Assembly: GCA_003585735.1 (NCBI GenBank)
Contig: NQOH01000007.1
Location: 39,640-48,466, forward strand
Reading direction: 5' to 3'
Length of the DNA stretch: 8,827 nt
Source: Gardnerella kenyensis
GTDB lineage: Bacteria > Actinomycetota > Actinomycetes > Actinomycetales > Bifidobacteriaceae
Shown here: one piece after another, positions 1 through 5,195 of the stretch
Layout of the letters: each line of letters starts with the position of its first letter
How positions within the stretch are numbered: position 1 is the stretch's first letter
Position numbers and translations under genes: made by a program
Notes under the pieces: model-generated
Seen by the model: only the letters and a program-made list of their open reading frames with translations
The model's database searches: none
Told to the model about the DNA's origin: nothing

Positions 1-99
1 TGTGAGTTGAATGATGAGTTGGAAAAGGGTTATAAGTCGGTTTTATCTGGTGATGTGAAGCCTGTGGATAAGGTTTTTGAGTCATTGCATAAGGCATAG
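1..99 (+). CDS. C-terminal fragment of a small protein, possibly a type II antitoxin
   Basis: The first reading frame is open from the window edge and ends at TAG 97-99, giving 32 residues that start CELNDELEKGYKSVLSGDVK and end with PVDKVFESLHKA. The charged, helical ELxxELExGYxS...GxVxPxxxVFxxL pattern resembles the C-terminal, toxin-neutralising tail of small RelB/Phd-like antitoxins. That is from general familiarity with such tails and is weak because the DNA-binding N-terminus lies outside the window. No toxin-like gene follows: a terminator begins two bases after the stop codon. If this is an antitoxin, its toxin would have to lie upstream or be absent. It could equally be the end of an unrelated small cytoplasmic protein. 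Confidence 0.45.
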   Translation, partial: CELNDELEKGYKSVLSGDVKPVDKVFESLHKA

Positions 100-100
100 G

Positions 101-131
101 GTTCTGGTTGATTTTTCAATCAGAACTTTTT
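101..131 (+). terminator. Rho-independent terminator
   Basis: A 10-bp stem is formed by GTTCTGGTTG (101-110) and CAATCAGAAC (117-126), with one G-U pair, closing a 6-nt loop ATTTTT. A run of five T follows immediately (127-131). It sits directly after the TAG of the upstream gene and should end that transcript. Confidence 0.85.
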
Positions 132-171
132 GTTTATCAATTTGTTTCTTGTCGCGTGCCCATTCAATTTT

Positions 172-239
172 TGGGGAATAACCCAATTTTTTACTGATTA
201 CCCCTAATAAAATTAGGGTGACACCCTGATGTTTGTCAG
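172..239 (+). repeat. Cluster of overlapping short hairpins upstream of the small membrane gene
   Basis: CCCTAAT (202-208) pairs with ATTAGGG (212-218) across a 3-nt loop. AGGGT (215-219) can instead pair with ACCCT (223-227), and TGACA (219-223) with TGTCA (234-238). These pairings share bases and so exclude one another. A GGG/CCC pair at 173-175 and 182-184 adds a fourth weak stem. No protein is seen in this stretch. It lies upstream of the best promoter-like site for the next gene, so whether it is transcribed in that unit is unclear. It could be DNA-level binding sites, a small RNA, or chance. Confidence 0.35.
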
Positions 240-272
240 TGTTGCAAAAAAAATATGAAAATGATTAAATAG

Positions 273-305
273 TTGAATCTCTTTGCAGAGATTACGGTAT
301 ATATT
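273..305 (+). promoter_or_regulatory. Possible promoter and inverted repeat for the small membrane gene
   Basis: A TTGAAT (-35 like, 273-278) stands upstream of an AT run containing TATATA/TATATT (298-305, -10 like), with spacing of 19 to 21 that is longer than ideal. Between them lies the inverted repeat AATCTC (276-281) and GAGATT (288-293), which would place an operator inside the promoter. The spacing makes this a tentative call. Confidence 0.25.
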
Positions 306-331
306 TTGCTGTAACAAAATGTGGTCTCACG

Positions 332-364
332 TGCACTAACTTGGGCAGTGCAACAGGCTCCCAA
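332..364 (+). promoter_or_regulatory. Candidate structured 5' leader with alternative hairpins
   Basis: TGCACT (332-337) pairs with AGTGCA (347-352). TTGGG (341-345), which lies in the loop of that hairpin, can pair with CCCAA (360-364). The second pairing has AGTGCA in its loop, so the two stems compete. The segment ends about 20 nt before the start codon of the small membrane protein, close to its ribosome binding site. This could allow switching of translation, but only the pairing itself is visible. Confidence 0.3.
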
Positions 365-385
365 ATTAGCTGGAAAGGCGTAGAA

Positions 386-589
386 ATGATTTATAAGATA
401 AAACAAAATATTGCTGATATTTTTGCTGGCGTAGTTTCTTTATTAGTAGCTTCATTCGTTAAAGGTCAAGGTTGGAATATTCAAAATATTATGATTTGGC
501 TTGCAACATTCGTAGCAACATATATCACATTACGTCTATTATTTATGCTTTTCAAAATCGTAAGAACTCTTCTCATTAAAAAACAGTAA
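386..589 (+). CDS. Small two-helix membrane protein, unknown function
   Basis: This 67-residue protein is not recognised. The ATG at 386 is chosen because GGAAAGG (372-378) provides a ribosome binding site 7 nt upstream; an in-frame TTG at 341 would add 15 polar residues, has no such site and overlaps the leader hairpins. The chain has a short basic N-terminus (MIYKIKQ), a hydrophobic segment at about residues 9-25, a polar turn KGQGWN (26-31), a second hydrophobic segment at about 33-57, and a basic end (RTLLIKKQ). By the positive-inside rule both ends should be cytoplasmic, giving a hairpin in the membrane. Size and shape would suit a holin-like protein, a small toxin or a regulator of a membrane complex, but no motif decides. 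It stands alone between a terminator upstream and a long hairpin downstream, so it is probably monocistronic. Confidence 0.6.
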   Translation: MIYKIKQNIADIFAGVVSLLVASFVKGQGWNIQNIMIWLATFVATYITLRLLFMLFKIVRTLLIKKQ

Positions 590-591
590 AT

Positions 592-646
592 TTTAGGGTT
601 ATAGGCCGAATCTATGGCAAATAAATTGGCCTATAACCTAAATTTT
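592..646 (+). terminator. Long terminator-like hairpin after the small membrane gene
   Basis: GGTTATAGGCC (597-607) is perfectly complementary to GGCCTATAACC (628-638). The stem extends outward by TTTA/TAAA pairs with one bulged G (596), around a 20-nt loop. A short T run (643-646) follows. The stem begins just after the stop codon. The large loop and only four T make it weaker than a textbook terminator. Protection of the 3' end of the mRNA or a small mobile inverted repeat are alternatives. Confidence 0.55.
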
Positions 647-822
647 AAAACAGACATTATAAAACTTATCACTATTGTTAATAGTAATGTTATTAAACGA
701 AAAACAATTTCTGAATCTTAGTGATTATATACTTACTTATTCATAACGATACTTTTGAATCTCTTTAACGCTCAACTTACTATATAAAATTATCGTTTGT
801 TTGCGAATTTGTGTATCGACAA

Positions 823-942
823 ATGATGGGTTTAGTTAGAGCTTTATTGCGATTTTTTATTGGAACTCATTATGGTGCTTTTTGGAAGCATAATATTTAC
901 ATGAGAATGTTTCTCATCAAGGCCTATTGGTATGATTACTAA
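823..942 (+). CDS. Doubtful 39-aa ORF or gene relic
   Basis: ATG ATG at 823 opens 39 codons ending at TAA 940-942. The product starts MMGLVRALLRFFIGTHYGAF and is rich in aromatic and basic residues with no acidic residue before the last few, which is more protein-like than random AT-rich translation. The frame is open back to 769 without an alternative ATG. There is no ribosome binding site in front of the ATG, and a palindrome and an AT repeat interrupt its end. It may be the decayed N-terminus of a larger enzyme, a small basic membrane peptide, or chance. Confidence 0.2.
   Translation: MMGLVRALLRFFIGTHYGAFWKHNIYMRMFLIKAYWYDY
901..917. promoter_or_regulatory. Palindrome resembling a Fur/Zur-family operator
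   Basis: ATGAGAATGTTTCTCAT has 7-bp perfect arms around TGT. The core TGAGAAT-G-TTTCTCA fits the 7-1-7 architecture of Fur-family boxes. Against TGAAAATGATTTTCA, a pattern typical of Zur sites, I count 12 of 15 identical positions. It lies about 185 bp upstream of a metal-transporting ATPase gene, downstream of the TTGCGA/TATGGT promoter candidate, where a bound repressor could block transcription. No regulator gene is in the window, and the site overlaps a doubtful ORF. Confidence 0.35.
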
Positions 943-987
943 ATACAAATAAATATAAATAAATACAAATATAAATTAAATATAAAT
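941..987. repeat. 10-bp tandem AT repeat tract
   Basis: Three contiguous 10-bp units, AAATACAAAT, AAATATAAAT and AAATACAAAT (941-970), are followed by a degenerate continuation of TAAAT words to 987. The period is close to one DNA helical turn, so the A-runs fall on one face, as in intrinsically curved DNA or UP-element-like upstream DNA. It is about 115 bp in front of the ATPase start. Confidence 0.6.
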
Positions 988-1100
988 CTTTACGCCGTGT
1001 ATTGAGTGCGCTATTTAAGTTGCGCTCAATGGGTTAACAAGGCGTGAAATCGTGTGTTAAACGTCTTAAGCGGTTAACCTGATCAGCGTAAGGAAAGTGT

Positions 1101-3368
1101 ATGCGTAAACTTTTAGCATATTGCCGTCGTGCACCTCAATTAACAGTCGTAATTTTTGCTTTTCCTTTTATTGTGGCTTTGTACTCGTATAATTTGCCTA
1201 TATTAACTACTTTCTGTGAGCAAATTGCTAATTTCACGCAACAAATCTTTAATCTTTTAAAACTCAATTACGATATTTCAATAAGTCTTAGTGTTGGCAA
1301 AACTATTATTGCTATTCTCGTTTTATATACCAGCCTTGTTTCTTTGCGTAACATGATTAAAAATTTATTGCGCGGAACTTTAGGCATTGATTTGCTAGCT
1401 TTTGTTGCATTGCTTGCAACTCTTTTTATTGGTGAGTTTTGGGCAAGTTATTTGATTGTCGTAATGGTTTGGACGGGAGAGGCAATTGAAGATTTTGCGC
1501 ATATGAAAGCTCAGCGCAATCTATCTCTTTTAGTAAGCGCAGCTCCAAAAACTGCTCATCTTATGACTTTGCCAGGTATTGGGCATGGAATGAATAATAA
1601 TCAAGCAAATGATGAATCCTACGAACCGCCATGTTTGAGTGAAAATCAGTGCAAGCCTAGCTCGTGTGTTCTGTGCCAGCATGCTGAATTTAGAAAAGTA
1701 GATGCCGCTAATTCTAAGCAATCTAATAGTAGCGAGCAAAATTGCGAAAGTAATTGCGAAAATAATAACTTGCAAAATTTCAACTGTAAACGAAGTAATT
1801 GCCCATTTTTGCAAGCATCTGCAGACGGTGAAATCTCCTCAAATTTGCAGCGTTACGCTACAGTTGCAGTCGATGATTTAAAAGTTGGAAACGTAATTAT
1901 TGTGCTTCCTGGCGAAACTGTGCCAGTCGATGGTGAGCTGCTAAGCGGTTCTGCAATTTTAGACACAAGTGCTATTAACGGAGAATCTGTTCCTAGAGAA
2001 GTCTATGCGGGAGCTTCGGTGCTTTCTGGCTGCGTAAACGGCGGCGTTGTGCTTATTATGCGCGTAACCAAGCTGTCTAAAAATTCGCAGTATCAGAAAA
2101 TCATGCAGCTTGTTGAGTCTGCTAGGTCTTCTAAAGCTGCAGTAGTTAGATTTGCAGACATGCTATCTGTGCCGTTTACAGTATTATCTTTTGTGATTGC
2201 TGGCTTTGCTTGGAGCTTTTCTGGCGACGCATTGCGATTTGCGCAAGTATTGGTTCTAGCAACCCCATGTCCTCTGCTTATTGCAGTTCCAGTTGCTTGC
2301 ATGGCTGGTACTGGGCGTTTAGCAAAACTTGGAATTGTTGTTAAAAGTCAGGATGTGCTTGAGCAATTAAGTCGTGTAACAGACGTATTTTTTGACAAAA
2401 CCGGCACGTTGACGGTTAAGCAGCCGCAAGTAGTAAACGTAGATGTAATCGATACTACGCAGAAAGCTGATCGTATTGTAATGCTCGCGGGCGTTCTAGA
2501 AACTTATTCTCAGCACATACTTGCAGGCGGTATTGCTAAAGCTGGGGCAAGCTTGTGGGAAAATGCTCACCCATCGTCAGTTCCGCAACTTCCTAGCGTA
2601 AGAGAATATCCAGTAGTGCATAGCGTGAAAGAAACTGCAGGCCAGGGCATTCAGGGCGTTGTAGACGGCATTTTAGTGCGTGTAGGCAGACACAAGTACG
2701 TTACAGAGCAAAACGCGAATCAAACTATAGGTAAATCTCTTGCAGCAGACGAAATGGCAACCTACGTGTCTTTTGACGGCGTGCTGGTAGGAAGAATCGT
2801 ATTAAAAGACGTGCCGCGAAATAACGCGAAATCAACTGTTGAAAATTTGCGTTCGCTTGGAGTTAAATCAATATCTATTCTTACCGGTGACGGTTTACAA
2901 GCCGCAAAAACCATTGGCAAAAGCGTTGGTATTGATTCTGTGCATGCAGATTTGCTTCCGCAAGATAAATTATCGTATGTAAAAAAGCACAATTACAATG
3001 CAGCCAAAAATAAGAAAGATTCAACCGTAACCATGATGGTTGGAGACGGTGTAAACGATGCTCCAGTTCTTGCAGCATCCGATATTGGTGTGGCTGTAAC
3101 GGATGGCACTGATACTGCGGCATCGGAGTGCGCGCAAGTAGTTATTATGAACAACAATATTGCGTCGGTTGCTGGTGCAATACGCGTAGCAAAACAAACT
3201 AAGCGCATTATGGTTCAGTCAGTAATGATTGGAATTGGTTTAGCGATTATTAGCATGATTTTTGCAGCTTTTGGCTTTATTCCAGCGGTTATTGGAGCCA
3301 TGATGCAAGAAATAATCGATGTTATTGCCATTACGTGGGCTTTAACAGCATTGCGCGAACGCAAGTAA
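1101..3368 (+). CDS. P1B-type heavy-metal translocating ATPase, TPCP subtype, with Cys-rich insertion
   Basis: This 755-aa protein is a P-type ATPase expected to pump a transition metal cation across the cytoplasmic membrane using ATP. Visible elements in order: hydrophobic segments at about 14-33, 62-82 and 95-126; an actuator domain with NGES (293-296, usually TGES) and DLKVGNVIIVLPGETVPVDG (259-278); a membrane pair at about 352-402 with the metal motif TPCP-x5-P (388-397); the phosphorylation site DKTGT (D432); GQGIQG (514-519) in the nucleotide domain; TGDG (595-598); GDGVND (648-653); and C-terminal helices at about 705-750 with polar QEIID (736-740). The usual HP dipeptide of the nucleotide domain is HI (472-473). 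There is no N-terminal CxxC metal-binding domain and no C-terminal hemerythrin domain. An extra segment (about 157-249) carries eight cysteines. AAGGAA (1090-1095) precedes the ATG. TPCPx5P is the signature of group P1B-5; the metal cannot be read from sequence. Confidence 0.9.
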   Translation: MRKLLAYCRRAPQLTVVIFAFPFIVALYSYNLPILTTFCEQIANFTQQIFNLLKLNYDISISLSVGKTIIAILVLYTSLVSLRNMIKNLLRGTLGIDLLAFVALLATLFIGEFWASYLIVVMVWTGEAIEDFAHMKAQRNLSLLVSAAPKTAHLMTLPGIGHGMNNNQANDESYEPPCLSENQCKPSSCVLCQHAEFRKVDAANSKQSNSSEQNCESNCENNNLQNFNCKRSNCPFLQASADGEISSNLQRYATVAVDDLKVGNVIIVLPGETVPVDGELLSGSAILDTSAINGESVPREVYAGASVLSGCVNGGVVLIMRVTKLSKNSQYQKIMQLVESARSSKAAVVRFADMLSVPFTVLSFVIAGFAWSFSGDALRFAQVLVLATPCPLLIAVPVACMAGTGRLAKLGIVVKSQDVLEQLSRVTDVFFDKTGTLTVKQPQVVNVDVIDTTQKADRIVMLAGVLETYSQHILAGGIAKAGASLWENAHPSSVPQLPSVREYPVVHSVKETAGQGIQGVVDGILVRVGRHKYVTEQNANQTIGKSLAADEMATYVSFDGVLVGRIVLKDVPRNNAKSTVENLRSLGVKSISILTGDGLQAAKTIGKSVGIDSVHADLLPQDKLSYVKKHNYNAAKNKKDSTVTMMVGDGVNDAPVLAASDIGVAVTDGTDTAASECAQVVIMNNNIASVAGAIRVAKQTKRIMVQSVMIGIGLAIISMIFAAFGFIPAVIGAMMQEIIDVIAITWALTALRERK
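1569..1847 (+). other. Cys/Asn-rich insertion within the ATPase
   Basis: Residues about 157-249 lie between APKTAHLM, where the actuator domain should begin, and RYATVAVDDL, where it resumes. They hold cysteines C178, C184, C189, C192, C215, C219, C229 and C234, histidines H162 and H194, and runs such as NNNQAN and ENNNLQNFN. The spacing CxxC (189-192) and CxxxC (215-219) is typical of metal ligands. The composition is that of a disordered cytosolic loop. Related ATPases have only a short link here. I infer a metal-binding or redox-sensing loop; the frame is uninterrupted, so it is not a sequencing artefact. Confidence 0.65.
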
Positions 3369-3581
3369 TTTTTAGAAGTATTTTTAGAAATATTTTTATC
3401 AATAGTCGAGCAATATTTATTTGAGCATGTTATAAGACGAAACAATGCGCTAGTCTAATTATGAAAGCATACGAGTTAGCTTCGCCTATTAATGATTAAG
3501 CTGGAACGTAACTTATTTTTTGCAACGTACAGATAACGCTTTTTAGTTACGTAGAAATAGAAGCAACCTATGCTTGTAGGC

Positions 3582-3616
3582 CGCGCAAAATAGCGCGAAC
3601 ACGGCAAAACTGCCGT
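3582..3616 (+). repeat. Two adjacent hairpins just upstream of fprA
   Basis: CGCGC (3582-3586) pairs with GCGCG (3593-3597) over a 6-nt loop. Four bases later, ACGGCA (3601-3606) pairs with TGCCGT (3611-3616) over a 4-nt loop. The pair ends 16 nt before the GGGG of the fprA ribosome binding site. No T run follows, so termination is unlikely. They may be operator sites or stabilise the 5' end of the mRNA. A wider inverted repeat, ACGTAACT (3506-3513) and AGTTACGT (3545-3552), lies further upstream. Confidence 0.45.
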
Positions 3617-3642
3617 ATATACAGCTCAATATGGGGATAATA

Positions 3643-5109
3643 ATGGAAAAAAATAATTTAAACGAAAATGTTTCACGCGAAACATCTCAATTGCGAATTG
3701 CAGTAATTGGTGCAGGACCTGCTGGAGTGTATTCTTCCGATATTTTCTTGCGACAACTTGCTAAACGTGGCGAAGAATTAGGTCTTGGCACAAGCGCTCG
3801 CATTGATCTTTTTGAAAAGTTGCCTGTGCCTTTCGGCTTAGTGCGTTACGGAGTGGCTCCGGATCACCCAAGTATTAAATTTATTGCCGACGCGCTTGAA
3901 AAAACGCTTGATAATCCAAATATTCATCTTTATGCGAATGTTGAATTTGGTAAAGATGTTACTTTAGAAGATTTGCTGGCGCGTTACGATGCAGTGCTGT
4001 TTGCTACAGGAGCTGTGGAAGATAGGCCGCTTCGAGGAGTTCCAGGAGCCGATTTAGACGGAGTTTACGGAGCTGCAAAATTCGTAGAATGGTACGACGG
4101 CTACCCAACTAGCAAGCGCACGTGGCCGCTTGAAGCAAAAGAAGTAGCTGTTATTGGCGGCGGAAACGTGGCAATGGATGTTGCTCGTGAGCTTTTGCGA
4201 GATCCAGATTATTTGCGCGCGCATACGGATATTCCAGACGATGTGTATGAGGGATTGCAAAAAAATCAAACTCAAACCTTGCATTTATTTATTCGCCGAG
4301 GCGTAGCTCAAGCGAAATTCTCCGTGCAAGAATTGCGCGAAATGGAAAAGTTATCCGGAGTGCAAATTGTTATTAACGAGGACGATTTTGAGCTAGACGA
4401 TGAAACGATAGAAGTTGCTGGTAACGATAAGCTCACGCGCCAAATGGTTGAGGAGCTTTTTGCGATTCGAGACATGGCAGAAGACATGGAAGATGGCGGA
4501 AACGTTGATTTTGAGGGCAATCCTGCCAACCGACGTTACGTTATTCATTTCAACTCGGCTCCGGTTGAAATTCTTGGCGAAGATGGGCGTGTGAAAGCAA
4601 TACGAGTTGAGCGAACTGTTACAAGCGCGGATGGCACAATGACTCGCACAGGTCAGTTTGAGGAATATCCAGTTCAAGCCGTGTACCATGCGATTGGCTA
4701 CCATCCTGCGGAAGTTGCAGGAATTGCTTACGACGAAAAGCGCACGTTGCTCGCGAATAATGACGGTAGAATCGTAACTTCTGCGGAAAATGGTGAGGTG
4801 CGCGAACGCTTGTACGCTACTGGCTGGGCTAAAAGAGGACCTGTTGGTTTAATCGGCTCTACTAAATCTGACGCGCTTCTTATTGTTGATCGAATGCTTG
4901 AAGATTTAGCAAAATCCGGGCTGATTGCAGAGGATCGTAACGAAAAGTCCATTGATGAACTGTTAGCTTCGCGTGAAATACGCCATGTTGACTACGCAGG
5001 CTGGAAGCGAGTTGATAATTACGAGCGTGCTTCCGGCGCAAGTGAGCAGCGCGCGCGAAAGAAAGTGGTATCATCTGCAGAACTTTTAGAAATTGCTCTA
5101 GGAAAATAG
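3643..5109 (+). CDS. fprA: Ferredoxin/flavodoxin-NADP+ reductase, FprA (adrenodoxin reductase-like)
   Basis: A 488-aa soluble FAD enzyme that moves electrons between NADP(H) and ferredoxin or flavodoxin; actinobacterial FprA proteins are of similar length (about 455). The ATG at 3643 is preferred over the in-frame ATG at 3631, because GGGGAT (3633-3638) then serves as ribosome binding site with 6-nt spacing, whereas nothing suitable precedes 3631. Residues 1-17 form an extension rich in N and E that contains the parS-like DNA. Then come the FAD-binding GAGPAGVYSS (23-32), the family block PVPFGLVRYGVAPDHPSIKF (about 61-80), the NADP-binding GGGNVAMDVAREL (172-184), FIRRG...AKFSVQELREM, and the C-terminal FAD contact GWAKRGPVG (394-402). 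No frameshift or missing motif is seen. The gene stands 274 bp after the ATPase and 86 bp before htpX; no clear terminator follows. Confidence 0.93.
   Translation: MEKNNLNENVSRETSQLRIAVIGAGPAGVYSSDIFLRQLAKRGEELGLGTSARIDLFEKLPVPFGLVRYGVAPDHPSIKFIADALEKTLDNPNIHLYANVEFGKDVTLEDLLARYDAVLFATGAVEDRPLRGVPGADLDGVYGAAKFVEWYDGYPTSKRTWPLEAKEVAVIGGGNVAMDVARELLRDPDYLRAHTDIPDDVYEGLQKNQTQTLHLFIRRGVAQAKFSVQELREMEKLSGVQIVINEDDFELDDETIEVAGNDKLTRQMVEELFAIRDMAEDMEDGGNVDFEGNPANRRYVIHFNSAPVEILGEDGRVKAIRVERTVTSADGTMTRTGQFEEYPVQAVYHAIGYHPAEVAGIAYDEKRTLLANNDGRIVTSAENGEVRERLYATGWAKRGPVGLIGSTKSDALLIVDRMLEDLAKSGLIAEDRNEKSIDELLASREIRHVDYAGWKRVDNYERASGASEQRARKKVVSSAELLEIALGK
3669..3684. promoter_or_regulatory. parS: parS-like ParB-binding site inside fprA
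   Basis: TGTTTCACGCGAAACA matches the widely conserved chromosomal parS 16-mer TGTTTCACGTGAAACA at 15 of 16 positions. It encodes VSRET near the FprA N-terminus, in the poorly conserved extension before the FAD fold. The one mismatch is the third base of an Arg codon (CGC; CGT would give the consensus), so protein coding does not force it. Known parS sites tolerate single changes, although this one is in the palindrome centre. If real, the window is within the origin-proximal part of the chromosome. Confidence 0.6.
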
Positions 5110-5129
5110 CTGAAATTTAATATTTTTTC

Positions 5130-5158
5130 TTGTAGTGAGTAAACATGCAGTATATATT
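5130..5158 (+). promoter_or_regulatory. Candidate promoter for htpX
   Basis: TTGTAG (5130-5135) and TATATT (5153-5158) are separated by 17 bp. The -10 matches consensus at 5 of 6 positions and the -35 only in its TTG. A start near 5165 would give a leader of about 30 nt in which no ribosome binding site is visible before the htpX ATG. Confidence 0.45.
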
Positions 5159-5195
5159 CAGAAAAATTTAAGTTCAAATTATTAAACTGGCTCCC

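Larger units (their letters stand above)
647..1089. other. AT-rich intergenic region upstream of the ATPase
   Basis: No convincing gene is seen on either strand. The stretch holds a 39-codon ORF of doubtful status (823-942), a Fur-like palindrome (901-917), an AT repeat tract (941-987), a bulged hairpin formed by ATTGAGTGCGC (1001-1011) and GCGCTCAAT (1022-1030), and GGTTAAC/GTTAACC arms (1032-1038 and 1073-1079) close to the ATPase start. A TTGCGA (847-852) with TATGGT (871-876), spacing 18, is a weak promoter candidate. Confidence 0.5.

Noticed and set aside
171..192. TTGGG/CCCAA hairpin followed by six T as a second terminator
   Set aside because: The stem has only 5 bp, and a strong terminator already lies at 101-131.
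341..385. Upstream TTG start extending the small membrane protein by 15 residues
   Set aside because: No ribosome binding site precedes it, the added residues are polar, and the region forms leader hairpins; the ATG at 386 has GGAAAGG at good spacing.
1530..1814. 94-aa minus-strand ORF opposite the ATPase insertion
   Set aside because: It is the shadow of a strong coding frame with all ATPase motifs around it; the AT-rich, Asn-rich codons produce Ile/Leu/Phe runs on the opposite strand.
3606..3615. AAAACTGCCG shared by the fprA leader (3606-3615) and the ahpF leader (7166-7175)
   Set aside because: Chance 10-mer repeats are expected in a window of this size; in fprA it is part of a hairpin and in ahpF it is not, so a common operator is not supported.
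4054..4284. Minus-strand ORFs opposite fprA, htpX and ahpC (for example 4054-4284, 4393-4704, 6658-6981)
   Set aside because: They lie wholly within well-supported genes, have no ribosome binding sites and show no recognisable motif.
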